A DNA stretch of 64,000 nt from Alligator mississippiensis (lineage: Eukaryota; Chordata; Crocodylia; Alligatoridae), in assembly GCF_030867095.1 (NCBI RefSeq), contig NC_081827.1, positions 48,834,501-48,898,500 on the forward strand. Reading direction: 5' to 3'. Made by a program: the position numbers and the translations under genes. Shown here piece by piece: positions 48,301 to 57,840 of this stretch. The notes beneath the pieces were generated by a model, which had not been told where the DNA came from, searched no databases, and saw nothing but the letters and a program-made list of their open reading frames with translations. The first letter of the stretch is position 1; each line of letters begins with the position of its first letter.

Positions 48301-51300
48301 ATGCTGTATCTAGGTAGTCACACTACTCTTTTCAGCAGAAAGGATACTGGTTTGTAGGGGAGAGTGGAGACATCAGTTTCATGAACTGCAGCTTCTGTGA
48401 GACACTAGATTTGTCTATAACATCAGTACAATAAGAATAGGGCTGAATCTGCATCTATGTTCATGACCCAGGAATTTGCTAGTGTAGCTGCCTTAGACCT
48501 GAGAAAGTTTCCTGGGGGTAAGCCAGGAGCAGCTAGACTGGCAGACTTCCAAGTCTGAAGCGTTCCTGTTCACTTTGTTTTTGCTGGGACCTGCCACTAC
48601 AGTGGTATAGATGGGCCAATGTATCACAGTAAATAAATGCAGTTTAATGTTTCATGAAGTGTTTTTTGTCAGTTTAGCAAACGGACATAAAGCATTTCTA
48701 TTTTAGGGCTGTCAAATGTTAAATATGCCGAAGCAAAATGTTTTGATATTTTTTAAATCATTTCTTTTTCAGAAATGAGATTGTCTTACAACATGACTGC
48801 GAAGAGCTGAGTTAGTTAACTTAATCTTCCACATGACCTGGCAACCACAGTAGATAAGGCCAAGTCCTATTCAGTATTTCTTTATGATTTTTGGAACTGT
48901 TTACCATTTGTTTGTACAGTGCCTGGTACAATGGGAACCACCCTTGGTTTAGGCCTCCAGATGCTATCAGAATATATGTTAGATAATAATAAGTCAAATC
49001 AGTGAATCATAGCAAATCATAGTCCCAGTAGGGTTTAATCATAAAATGACACAGTTTTGATTTGTTCTTGTCTACACCTACTATAAAGTTATAGACAGCA
49101 TCATGATAACTAGTTTATCTCCTTGGTCTTATTTAACATAATACAGTTTTGTAGTAAAGAAAAATCAAAGGAAAGATTCCATTTTATTCCTAGTTGGCTT
49201 AGCTGATGCAAAAAGGTTTACTTCTCACTTCCTGTGCTAGATTTGTATAGTCTTTGAAGACTGCATTTAGGGGCACAAATTTACTTGTAGTATGTTTTTT
49301 GTTGTTATAGTTAGGATCATCTTTTGCCCAGTCTTTTAGTTGCTTTTAAAAATTGTCACATAATTCTGAAGAACACAAATGACTCTCATGTACATTTTTA
49401 TATAATTTATACCAAAGAGATTGGCTGGTACTTTTTAAGGATGTGAGATAAATGTAATTTAATAAGTTGTAGATATGGTGTTATGATTTACAATCATAGA
49501 CTTGCAGAACAAATGATATGTAGTCTTTTTAGTCCACTGTTATAAAACTAAAACTAAAATAAGAAAAACTTTAAATCTGAAATGAGCAGTTTCTCTACTA
49601 CGTAAGGATTTTGATCTTCCAGCTATTATTCACATACAATATGATTTTACAAGTCTCTCGCTTCTTGATATCATTTAACTGCTTTGTCTTTACAGACACA
49701 TTTTCTTCAAGTTGTTAATATAGCTATTGTGCAGCCATTAATAAGTAAGCATAATAATAAAGAAATACAGCACCATTTAATGATGAAAATAGTTTAAAAC
49801 CCTTAAGAGTCATATTTGTTAATATAGCACAGCTCTATATTATGAGTTACTACATATTATTAAAATAACTTTCTGTAGTTATTGCATGAAAATATATAAC
49901 TTTCAGCCTATGAGAGGGTATAGTCCTTAGTGTAATAAAGAAATAGATAGAACTGCACGAATACTTGGCATGTGAAAATACAATTACAGAAACAAATCCT
50001 GTTAACCACCATCATTCACTGGGCATGTCTACAGAAGATGCTTAATGTGCAGTAGCCTAATAACACTGCACAGTACTGTGCAGAGCAAAAACGGTGCTAT
50101 TAGACCACTGCACAGTAAGCATCACTAAAAACCGCGCGCTGGTGCTACTGTGCAGTAACTGTAGTTCCTGCACATTGCTTCTCGGCCTCTTGTTGGCTCA
50201 GATCAAGTGTAGTACTTCGTTAAGCAAGTATTAAACTAAATGCTCAGTAACTACTGCGCATTAATTAATGTGTAGATGCTCCCACAAAGTCCTAGGAACA
50301 TTGCATCAGTTCCTGGACAAGTTATGCCAGTGTTTTTGCCTGGGATTGGTGTGTACACATATCACCCTTCTCATCAGGGTGTAGTGAGTGTCTGAAAGTA
50401 TTGCTGCTTTTCTGCCATTGATTCAGTGATACAATCTCAGGATAACTGTTCAGACACACTTTCCTGTGTCCCAGGGTAAACAGCACTTTTCACATGAACC
50501 TTTTAAGGATATGTCCTGAGACAACGGACATGTATGTCTGAACAGTTGCTCTTTTGTCTTGGAATAAAACATTTTTTCCCAGGACAAATGTGACATTTGT
50601 AGGTGTGTCTACATGTGCATTTGATGTGGGAGCAGTTTACTTGCAAGTAAACAACTCACGAGTAAACACTCCTGGGCAGGCGTCTACACGTGTTTGAGCT
50701 GGGAGATAAGGATCTCTCAGCGCTGGCCTCACAGACACAGAGCTGGCACTGGGAGATAAGGATCTCCCCCCCTCCCTGATAGCGGTGGCGAAGTGGCAGC
50801 TGGGAGATAAGGATCTCCCAGGTCCTGCTCCCCAACTGCAATCTCAGAGGAGCCCTTTGAGCTCCCTGCTGTTGGGGCAGGGGGACGTAGTCCCTGCCCA
50901 GGCTCTGGTGGCAGAGCGTGGCAGCTCCTGGGGGCAGAGAACAATCTCCTGCCCCTTGGTGGTTGGCTGACTGGGAGCAGATTTGCTCCCAGTCAGGCAT
51001 CCACACGAGTGCTACTGTGCAGTAAGTAATCAGAAGTAAATTTGCTATTTGCACTTGCAGGTAGCAAATTTACTTAAAATTAGCAAGGTGTATTGCACAG
51101 TAATCTGTATGTGTGTACACATTTACTGCATAGTAAGCTACGCTACTGTGCAGTAAAGCATCTCGTGTAGACGCACTTTGTTTGTAGCCCTGTTGACTTC
51201 AGTAGGACTTATTTGTGTAAATTAAATGAATGAGTTTAGCTTCTAGATAAAACATTTGTTTTCTTACAATAAAATCAAAGATATCTTTTACTCTGTTTTA

Positions 51301-54300
51301 AATAGAAAAGATGAATGTGCATCTCTGAAGAAAGAGAGTTTGCTTGAAAAGTTATTTGCAGTTAAGTTACATTCCGTTATGCATGGAGTTCTTTCCTTAA
51401 TCAACAATTTCTAAGATACTGTTCCTGAAGTTCTCCTAAATCCAAACCCATTAAAAGGGGCCAGAATACCAGCTTCCCTAATGGTATAGCCATGTAATAC
51501 AACCAATTTATGAATATCAGTAAAAATATTAAACAAACTTCTGATGTTTCTTAATCTAATATGTCTTTCAATGAACTCTTACTAGGAAGGGGTTATGTTA
51601 AAGCCATGTGTAATTTTGACTCCAGTGGAATTACACCAGGTGTGGCTTCAAACCAATTTCTGCTTAATTCAGTGCAAAGTCAATGGATTTTAACAATTAA
51701 AACTGTCTAGAATTGATGTTGCCAATCAAGCCAGATAGCTCAGATTTTAAGACCAACCTTTTCGTTTCAGGTAGTCGGGAGTCTGCCTTTGTCTATGCCA
51801 TCTCCTCTGCTGGAGTTGTTTTTGCTATCACAAGGGCATGTAGTCAAGGAGAATTAAAATCATGCTCCTGTGATCCTAAGAAGAAAGGGTCTGCCAAGGA
51901 CAACAGAGGCCATTTTGATTGGGGTGGTTGCAGTGATAACATTGACTATGGCGTCAAATTTGCCAGAGCATTTGTAGATGCCAAAGAAAGGAAAGGAAAA
52001 GATGCCAGAGCATTAATGAACCTTCACAACAACAGAGCTGGAAGGAAGGTGGGTGTGTTACTGGTTGCTTATGGTAAGTGTTTTTTTTCTCCTAAATGTC
52101 CTAATAATGTTTACCATGTTTACAGAAGGGGACTTGCGTCATTCTGGAGCTATTAACCTTTGACTCTCATTGACATTTTTCAACAATGCACTTAGGACAA
52201 ATTTTTCCCCTATGAAGAGGTACAGCACAAGTTATTTGGCATCTTTTCCATCCACCTCAGTCCTCAATCCTGCAAGGAATAATAAATATACTTTATGAGT
52301 ATAAATTAATATAAAGAATGAAAACCTGTGAACCTCTGAAAAGAGTACACTGAAGGGCAGGCTCAGCTGAAAAAGAGCATATTCTTCTACCCAGTAAGGA
52401 AATAAAGCAGTACAGTGCACGTAATGTATGTAATAAACCTGCAGAGAAGATCGGAGAGGATTAAATATACTTCACTCATAAGAAATATAGAACAATTAAA
52501 AAATCACAACAAATTGCACTCAATTAGCTCAAAGGATATATGACCAAGTGTTTATAAACACTGTATTAAAATATGGCTAATATTTTTTATGTGGAAAAAT
52601 AACATCTCTATTCATGTAGATGGTAAAATAGATATAACTGTTAGGTATGTTGTCTACTGCTTGTGCACTGGGTTGGAAAATATATACCCTGACCTTTTGC
52701 TTTGGCATTTATAGGGTGTATATATAAATAATGAGTATGCTATATGTTACTGGAGTGTGCTGCTTAATTGGTCAAGAGTGATACTAGGTTCCTTTATATG
52801 CCTAGCTTCTGAAAAGATTCAGAACGCTGTCTTATAGCCCCATTTCAATATATGCTTCTTATACTAGAATAGGACTTGTTTGTTTAAATGAAGACTTGAG
52901 AAGTTTTTGTTGAAGAACCTTTCTTTTAGAATGCATATCATGTAGAAAACGGATTTTTCATAGTCTGTGATTTAAAAAAAGTTGGGTCGAACTTGATCTG
53001 CTCAGGTCCCTTCTGACCCTACCAACTATGAAAGTATGAAAATAATCCCCTAAAAATCCTACACATTTATTTTACAAAGAACCCCAATGCGTATAAGAAC
53101 AATCTATCTATTTCTAATCCTTCCTTTAGTTAATTGTGATGTAAGTGGATGATCCTCTAGGTTAGACTGATTTGCTTTGATAACCCTCTCCCTACATCCT
53201 AGTTTCATAAAGACATAACCAAAGCATTTTTTTAATGAGATGAGGTTATGCATCTTAGTGAAAAGAGTGCTATTACAGTTGGCTTTGTGCTTTTGACTCG
53301 ATATGTAACAAAGCTCATGACTTTAGCTGGATGAAAGTTTCTTGGCACAGAGCACTCCCTACAGTGTTTGAATATCTTATTAACTTTTTAAAAATGTAAA
53401 TACCTGTTAACACTGGTATGGAAAAACAGTTGATTGGGATCTTGATATAATTAGCATATCTAGGAGGCAAGTGGGTTTGAGGCTTAAAGTCAATGAAGGG
53501 ACTTCATTAACAATGTGTTTACATGACACAGCACATGGCTGTGCAGAGATACCCAAGGTAGCTCATGTACAGGAGTCTGCATGGCACAAGGCAACATGGT
53601 GCAGAAATACCCAAGTTAGTGTTGCACACGATAGCACCAGAACTGGGATCAGTCTAGTTGTGTTACTATATACTAGGTGCTTGTCATAGAGCTAAGCACT
53701 GGCTGGATAGAGTAAACACAAAGATAGCTTGGGGATTGTCTTTCACCATATAGGCATATGTCTTAAAATTAGCCAAGAAATCATTGAGTTATAAAACAAT
53801 TCCTATGCACTTAGCCCCTGCTCTTTAGAAAGGATATTCATTTTGCCTTCAGAGTTTAGTAGGTTAGATTTACAGTTTAGTGCCTTTTACTACCTGAATG
53901 CACCCACAAATCTGACAGCTAGATGATATAAATTGTGCCCAAAGTTATTTTTCATCTGAAATCAAGAGTACAGGTCACAGTCCTTGTCAAAATTAGGCCA
54001 GTAATTAAGTTTATTGCTGAATTGAGGTCTCGTTTTGCAGTCATAAGTTCATCACCCAAAATGGGGCTGTGAGAATGTCAGTGACTAGTTAACAGCAAAG
54101 TAACCTAATAAATTGTTTACAAGTCAGAGATGAAAACCAAAATTGTTGGTCTTTTCTTGGACTTTCTAATACACTATAACCTCATTACAAAATACTTGGT
54201 TCAAAAGGGCTACTCCACCATACTCCTGTTCCATTCCCATTGGTGTGGAACTTTTGCCTGAAATGCACTCTAATGTGCAATATTTCATGAACACTGAAAG

Positions 54301-55591
54301 TAGACTTCCAGAGATATAATGCCTTGAGATCAAATGTCTTCATTCTGGAACAAATCAATAATAAACAGTTTATGGTTCAATACTATCCATATAAATGTCT
54401 TTCATACTTGCCACGAACCAGATGATGTTTAAACACTATCTTCACTTATTTAAAGATTGGATAAAGTCTTCAAGTACAAGTAAAAATGTAAAAGTACAAG
54501 TAAAAAATGGTAAGTTTAAAAATAGGTATTTTGCAAGTATCTTGCTTAAAAATGTTATGTAGGTAAAAACAACTAGTTCAAATCTGTTGTTGTTATTTGG
54601 TGATAGAATATGCTTCATATTGTCTGTGTAAAGAATAATAGGAAACTAAGTGAATTTCTAAATGCAGATAGGTATTCAGAAATCATGGGCAGTTTTGATT
54701 GAGAAACAGGGCAAAATTATTGCAAAAATGCCATATTAAATTATGACCCACTTTTGTATTGACATTTTGGTGGAAAAAATTACTTAAGGTGAAAAATTCC
54801 ATAGTTTTGTTACCTAATTATGGCAAAGGCACTAACAACAATTGGCAACCTTATAAAATTGAAATAGACAGGTTTGGTGAAAACTCAAAGTGAATGTCAG
54901 CAGAGCTGTAGCGTTTCCCTAAACAAGAGGCCCAAATCTTTCCTTACGTGCACATGTGCATTCTACTAACTTCAAGATGTTTGTGTTCTATCATCATAAG
55001 TTAATATCCGTCCCATATCTCATGGACCTGGTGAGGAAGGAAGTGATTTCTCTGCTGTTGTATGGATCTTCAGGAAGACTGGAAACAGAGGCAGAGATGA
55101 AAATACCAGTGAAAAAGGTTGTCTGCATACTTGAGTCAACTGAGCAGACTAGACTAACCTTTTGAGGATGACTCATTGCTACCAGTGGGTGTCACCACAG
55201 ACCATGATTTCAGGACCCAGTTCAAAGCTGAGACTGTTGGATCAATGGAAAGGGAATGAAAAGCATAAATTCAGAGTAGCCTCCTTTATTTGTTTTACCT
55301 GTTTATTTCACTGTGTTTTCTGGCAGGCTGTGAAGAAGTTTTTGAAACAGGAGTGCAAGTGTCATGGCGTGAGTGGATCTTGTACTCTAAGAACTTGCTG
55401 GCTGGCCATGGCAGACTTTAGGAAAACAGGAGATTATCTGTGGAAGAAATACGAAGGAGCAATTCAGGTGGTCATGAATCAAGACGGCACTGGGTTCACG
55501 GTGGCTAACAAGAGATTTAAGAGGCCCACCAAGAATGATCTAGTATACTTTGAGAGTTCTCCAGACTACTGCATCAGAGATAGGGATATAG
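39291..55591 (+). CDS. WNT2: WNT2, first four coding exons, gene partial at 3' end
   Basis: WNT2 is a secreted, lipid-modified Wnt ligand that binds Frizzled/LRP receptors (lung, placenta and limb roles in vertebrates). Four exons (39291-39370, 41510-41733, 51771-52048, 55327-55591) join in phase to 282 residues plus one base. In order: a signal peptide with hydrophobic core '[10 protein letters not shown]'; the Wnt core '[17 protein letters not shown]', '[20 protein letters not shown]', '[20 protein letters not shown]', '[12 protein letters not shown]'; and '[16 protein letters not shown]', holding the Ser acylated by Porcupine. The family is about 360 residues; the Cys-rich C-terminal exon (about 77 residues) was not found before 64000 and should follow. 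Cysteine spacing is normal and there are no stops. Confidence 0.97.
39371..41509. other. WNT2 intron 1
   Basis: The CpG-rich shore continues to about 39600, then AT-rich sequence, then a C-rich block at 40860-41220. No transposon end was identified. Confidence 0.5.
41510..41733 (+). CDS. WNT2: WNT2 exon 2
   Basis: Acceptor CCTGCAG; donor GTGAGT at 41734. The 224 bp complete the second Trp of SSWW and encode '[20 protein letters not shown]' through '[20 protein letters not shown]'. The 'WNC' and '[11 protein letters not shown]' hallmarks are intact. Confidence 0.97.
41734..41960. other. WNT2 intron 2, first part
   Basis: G-rich intron start, no element recognised. Confidence 0.4.
41961..42095 (-). 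mobile_element. CR1 3' tail, antisense
   Basis: TAGGGCTGAAAGGGACCTCC then AGAGGTCATCTAGTCCAACA is the complement of the CR1 3' UTR. Short, strongly truncated insertion. Confidence 0.75.
42096..43995. other. WNT2 intron 2, with a long hairpin at 43664-43755
   Basis: AT-rich. A perfect 16-bp inverted repeat sits at 43664-43679 / 43740-43755 (see findings). No exon recognised. Confidence 0.45.
43664..43755. repeat. Inverted repeat, 16-bp perfect arms
   Basis: CTATCCCATAGTAAGC at 43664-43679 and its exact complement at 43740-43755, 60 bp apart. Outside the arms the pairing continues imperfectly. Confidence 0.95.
44008..44125 (+). repeat. tRNA-type SINE remnant
   Basis: CCCAGTGATTAAAACGTTCA (A-box-like) followed by ATCCATGTTCAAATTTA (B-box-like GTTCAAATT), the pattern of a worn tRNA-derived SINE. 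Confidence 0.45.
44312..44424 (+). repeat. tRNA-type SINE with inverted second half
   Basis: TAGCCTAGTGGTTGAGGCAC near 44318 is A-box-like; at about 44401-44422 an inverted cousin appears (GAGTGCACTAATCAGTGGGC). Head and inverted tail suggest a fold-back SINE of one family with the pieces near 44008 and 62463. Confidence 0.5.
44555..44915. mobile_element. hAT-type MITE
   Basis: Starts CAGGGGTCAAA and ends TTTGACACCCCTG, complementary ends. The 8-bp flanks GGTTAAAG and AATTAAGG match at 5 of 8. GC-rich, no transposase; an aged copy. Confidence 0.7.
44970..45166. mobile_element. hAT-type MITE with exact 8-bp target duplication
   Basis: 197 bp, starting CAAGGGTAGCAA and ending TTGCTCGCCCTTG, near-perfect inverted ends. 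ACTTAGGC flanks it exactly on both sides (44962-44969, 45167-45174). Contains a poly-C run near 45040-45055. Confidence 0.92.
45175..45901. other. WNT2 intron 2, between hAT elements
   Basis: AT-rich. About 45776-45850 resembles an ancient dispersed amniote repeat (complement of GGACTGCCAGATCAGACCC). Nothing else recognised. Confidence 0.35.
45902..46305. mobile_element. hAT-type MITE with exact 8-bp target duplication
   Basis: 404 bp, starting CATAGGCAGATGCAG and ending with the complement of CAGAGGCAGATCCAG (13 of 15 positions match). GTAGCAGC flanks it exactly at 45894-45901 and 46306-46313. Interior is G-rich with GGGGA repeats near 46155. Confidence 0.9.
46314..47041. other. WNT2 intron 2 segment
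   Basis: No exon or element end recognised. Confidence 0.35.
47042..47351. mobile_element. Inverted-repeat DNA transposon remnant, Tigger/pogo-like
   Basis: Starts CAGTATAACCTCCTGAATCTGG (given only to its key 18 matching positions of 22 against the complement of the end, which reads ATGAGGTTATACTG). The CAGTATAACCTC end resembles Tigger-type termini. A GC-rich centre lies between AT-rich ends. A clean TA target duplication is not visible, so the class is tentative. Confidence 0.55.
47578..47844. mobile_element. hAT-type MITE
   Basis: Starts CAGGGGTTTTCAA and ends TTGATAACTCCTG (complement CAGGAGTTATCAA; 11 of 13 match). The flanks ATATATAT and GTGTAGAT match at 5 of 8. GC-rich, no transposase. 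Confidence 0.6.
47853..50020. other. WNT2 intron 2, AT-rich
   Basis: About 48915-48985 resembles an ancient dispersed repeat (TGTACAGTGCCTGGTACAAT, then AATAATAAGT). No exon or RNA gene recognised. Confidence 0.4.
50021..50284. mobile_element. Inverted-repeat element containing a U2-like segment
   Basis: Left end GGGCATGTCTACAGAAGATG and the complement of the right end (GGGAGCATCTACACATTAAT) are related. Inside are CTACTGTGCAGTAA motifs shared with the element at 50603-51176, so the two are one family or share parts. Boundaries are approximate. Confidence 0.6.
50174..50215 (+). pseudogene. U2 snRNA 5'-end-like segment
   Basis: Contains TTGCTTCTCGGCCTCTTG and GATCAAGTGTAGTA in U2 order, differing from the conserved U2 5' end by a few substitutions and about three extra bases between GGCC and GGCT. 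The branch-point-pairing GTAGTA is kept. Only about 40 bases match well, with a weaker possible continuation; it cannot encode a working U2. It lies inside the inverted-repeat element. Confidence 0.75.
50603..51176. mobile_element. Inverted-repeat DNA element with internal palindromes
   Basis: Left end GTGTGTCTACATG; right end is the complement of GTGCGTCTACACG (11 of 13 match). The GCTACTGTGCAGTAA motif recurs near 51009 and 51152. The GC-rich centre has three GGGAGATAAGGATCTC palindromes. No transposase frame. Target duplication not identified. Confidence 0.65.
50701..50819 (+). repeat. Three spaced palindromes, period 50-51 bp
   Basis: GGGAGATAAGGATCTCTC at 50701-50718 and GGGAGATAAGGATCTCCC at 50751-50768 and 50802-50819. 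Each is GGGAGAT, a 4-base loop, and its complement ATCTCCC (copy 1 has one change). Confidence 0.95.
51177..51770. other. WNT2 intron 2, last part
   Basis: AT-rich, with old-repeat-like fragments (GTTGACTTCAGTAGGACTTA near 51188). Ends with acceptor TTTCAG. Confidence 0.35.
51771..52048 (+). CDS. WNT2: WNT2 exon 3
   Basis: Acceptor CGTTTCAG; donor GTGGGT at 52049. The 278 bp encode '[20 protein letters not shown]' through '[20 protein letters not shown]' to '[10 protein letters not shown]'. Highly conserved Wnt core with all expected Cys. Confidence 0.98.
52049..52977. other. WNT2 intron 3, first part
   Basis: AT-rich intron; no feature recognised. Confidence 0.4.
52978..53042 (+). mobile_element. 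CR1 3' tail, sense, very short
   Basis: GTTGGGTCGAACTTGATCTG then CAGGTCCCTTCTGACCCTAC and a CTATGAAAGTATGAA tail. A severely truncated CR1. Confidence 0.75.
53043..55326. other. WNT2 intron 3, rest
   Basis: AT-rich. CACTATAACCTCATTACAAA near 54171 recalls the end of the Tigger-like element at 47042 but no partner end was found. No exon recognised until the acceptor at 55326. Confidence 0.4.
55327..55591 (+). CDS. WNT2: WNT2 exon 4: acylation site
   Basis: Acceptor TGGCAG; donor GTAAGC at 55592. The 265 bp encode '[20 protein letters not shown]', holding the palmitoleoylated Ser, then '[20 protein letters not shown]', '[18 protein letters not shown]' and '[18 protein letters not shown]' plus one base of the next codon. 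The ATG upstream at 55162 is not a start; the exon is internal. Confidence 0.98.
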
Positions 55592-55942
55592 GTAAGCTTG
55601 AATCACCACATGCACATGGTTTTATTTCAGTTATAGTTGGAAGATAACAAGTGATCATCAGTGTACAGCGGGTGTGGGTGTATAAAATCCATGAATCTGG
55701 GCTGAACAAAACAATAGGCTTTCCCTTTTTCCTTGAGTTTTGATTAATGCTTGAAAATACAATTTTGTATGGGAATGGAAGATAATACAACTTCTATACT
55801 AACAAAATCCGTGACCTACACCAATACTGTACAAACTTCAGTAGATTTGGGTCAATAAGAACAGTAATTTTTACTTAGTCTCTCAACATGGGCTTAAACT
55901 AACACGATACTACCTGCTTCATTGGTGTTATTTTATCATAGA
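55592..55942. other. WNT2 intron 4, first part
   Basis: AT-rich; nothing recognised. Confidence 0.4.
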
Positions 55943-57255
55943 TTTCATAGACGTTAGGGCTGGAAGGGACCTCGGAAGATCATCGAATCCAGCCCCCCCG
56001 CCCAAAGGGCAGGAAGTCAGCTGGGGTCATAGGATCCCAGCAAGATAAGCATCCAGTTTCATCTTGAAGGTGTTCAATGAAGGCACTTGAACAACCTCCG
56101 GTGGCAGGCTGTTCCAGACCTTGGGGGCTCGGACAGTAAAGAAATTCTTCCTTGTGTCCAGCCTGAAACGATCTTGTAGTAGTTTGTGACCATTCGACCT
56201 CGTCATCCCTTGGGGCGCTCTGGTGAACAAACATTCCCCCAGATACTGGTGGTCACCCCTGATAAACTTGTAGGTGGCCATCAAATCACCCCTGAGCCTG
56301 CGCTTTTCCAGGCTAAAGAGCCCCAGGGCTCCAGCCTGTCATCGTAGGGTCTGCTTCCCTGACCTCTGATCATGCGCATGGCTCTTCTCTGGACTCTCTC
56401 AAGCTTCTCCACATCCTTTTTGAATTGTGGAGCCCAAAACTGGACGCAGTACTCCAGCTGCGGCCTCACTAAGGCCGAGTACAGGGGGAGAATGACGTCC
56501 CGGGATTTGCTTGAGAAGCATCTATGGATGCAAGCCAGCGTTTTGGTCGCTTTACTAGCCACAGCATCGCATTGCAGGCTCATGTTCATCTTGTGGTCAA
56601 TGATGACCCCCAAGTCTCTTTCTTCCATAGTGCTAGCCAGCATAGCACTGCCGAGCCTATAAGGATGCTGCAGGTTTTTTTTCCCAAGGTGGAGAACCTT
56701 GCATTTATCGGCGTTGAACACCATCAGATTCTCATCCGCCCACTTGCTGAGCCTGTCCAGGTCAGCCTGGATCACCCGCCTGTCTTCTGGTGTGGATGCT
56801 TTGCCCCAAAGTTTGGTGTCATCTGCGAACTTGGCCAGTCCACTTCTGACTCCAGTGTCCACATCATTAATGAAGATGTTGAACAGTATGGGTCCAAGGA
56901 CAGAGCCCTGGGGGACCCTACTGGTCACAGGACACCACGATGAGTGACTTCCATCAATTACTACCCTCTGGGTCTGACCCTGGAGCCAGTTTTCCAGCCA
57001 GTGGATCGTGGGGGACCCAAGGCGACAATTGGCCAGTTTCTCCAAGAGGCGATCATGGGACACCAGATCGAAGGCTTTTTTGAAGTCAAGATATATGACA
57101 TCAATCTCTTCTCCCTTGTCCAGGTGATAGGTCACCTGGTCGTAGAAGGAAATGAGATTGGTCAAGCAAGACCTACCCGCAACAAACCCGTGCTGGCTAT
57201 CCCTTAAGATGTTGGCGTCGGCCAGTCCATTAAGGATTATCATCTCCTGCATACA
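55943..57255 (-). mobile_element. CR1 LINE, antisense, 5'-truncated
   Basis: The minus strand carries the second half of CR1 ORF2 and a short 3' UTR ending in TCTATGAAATCTATGA; on the + strand this is the left edge near 55943. A different, older subfamily from the copies at 735 and 26951 (for example LDKGEEIDVIYLDFKKAFD). Confidence 0.9.
56027..57252 (-). pseudogene. CR1 ORF2, RT part, one frameshift
   Basis: From 57252 downwards the frame reads '[20 protein letters not shown]', 'VIYLDFKKAFDLVSHDRLL', '[18 protein letters not shown]' and the catalytic '[12 protein letters not shown]'. Near 56320 the frame slips, consistent with loss of one base, and the C-terminus continues in another frame to 56027 ('ATYKFIRGDHQYLGECLFTR' to 'DAYLAGIL'). 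The endonuclease is absent. Not functional. Confidence 0.88.
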
Positions 57256-57310
57256 CTAGTTGAACTGCGGTGTACTTATTACTTTTCCTTTCATGATCAC
57301 AAATCTATAT

Positions 57311-57512
57311 CAGTGGTTCCTAATCATTTTGGATGACTGGGGTCTCTCCGTGCACTATGCATTCTCTCTTGTGCTTCAGGTGAGTGGATTCTAATCTGCA
57401 AGAGGGCTTGGACTCCAAAACACATGCCTGCTGGGCTTGGAAAATTTCCCAGCTCCTCTGTGGGTCAGAGAATGCTCAACTGAACAAGAGGGAGGCAATG
57501 GTTGTGAACCAT
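57311..57512. mobile_element. Possible hAT-type MITE
   Basis: Starts CAGTGGTTCCTAATC; about 57498-57512 reads GGTTGTGAACCATGG, roughly its complement (12 of 15 against the family end). No target duplication was found, so this is tentative. Confidence 0.4.
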
Positions 57513-57605
57513 GGCACAGCAACAGAGGCTCCTCACTGAGGCAAAGAGGAGACGTGTAGAAGACATCAAAGTGAGCAAGAAGTGCCAGCAAAATGTTCCA
57601 TGCTT

Positions 57606-57840
57606 TCATAGAAGCTTTGGGAAGGGACCTCCAGAGTCATCTAGTCCAACCCTTCACAAATGCAGGACATATTATTCCTAAACTATCCCAAATAAATACT
57701 TATCTAGCTACTTCTTGAAAACCCCCAAGAAAATAGACTCCACAACTTCCCTTGTTTCACTGTCCTACCATTCTTACAGTTAGGAAATTTCTTGATTTAA
57801 TTTAAGTCTACTTTGCTGTAGTGTAAAGTCATATGCTGGA
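57606..57840 (-). mobile_element. CR1 3' end, antisense
   Basis: TTCATAGAAGCTTTGGGAAG then CCTCCAGAGTCATCTAGTCC and ACTTCTTGAAAACCCCCAAG: complement of CR1 3' UTR and ORF2 end. Old, truncated. Confidence 0.75.

Noticed and set aside
50174-50215. A working U2 snRNA gene
   Set aside because: Only the first part of U2 is present, with an insertion, and no Sm site or 3' domains follow.
50701-50819. CRISPR-like array
   Set aside because: Three palindromic units in vertebrate DNA inside a DNA transposon; spacers are not of a defined length class and no cas genes exist.
55162-55326. Possible upstream extension of WNT2 exon 4 starting at an ATG
   Set aside because: The frame continues through intron sequence; the acceptor at 55326 and the in-phase join with exon 3 define the exon start.
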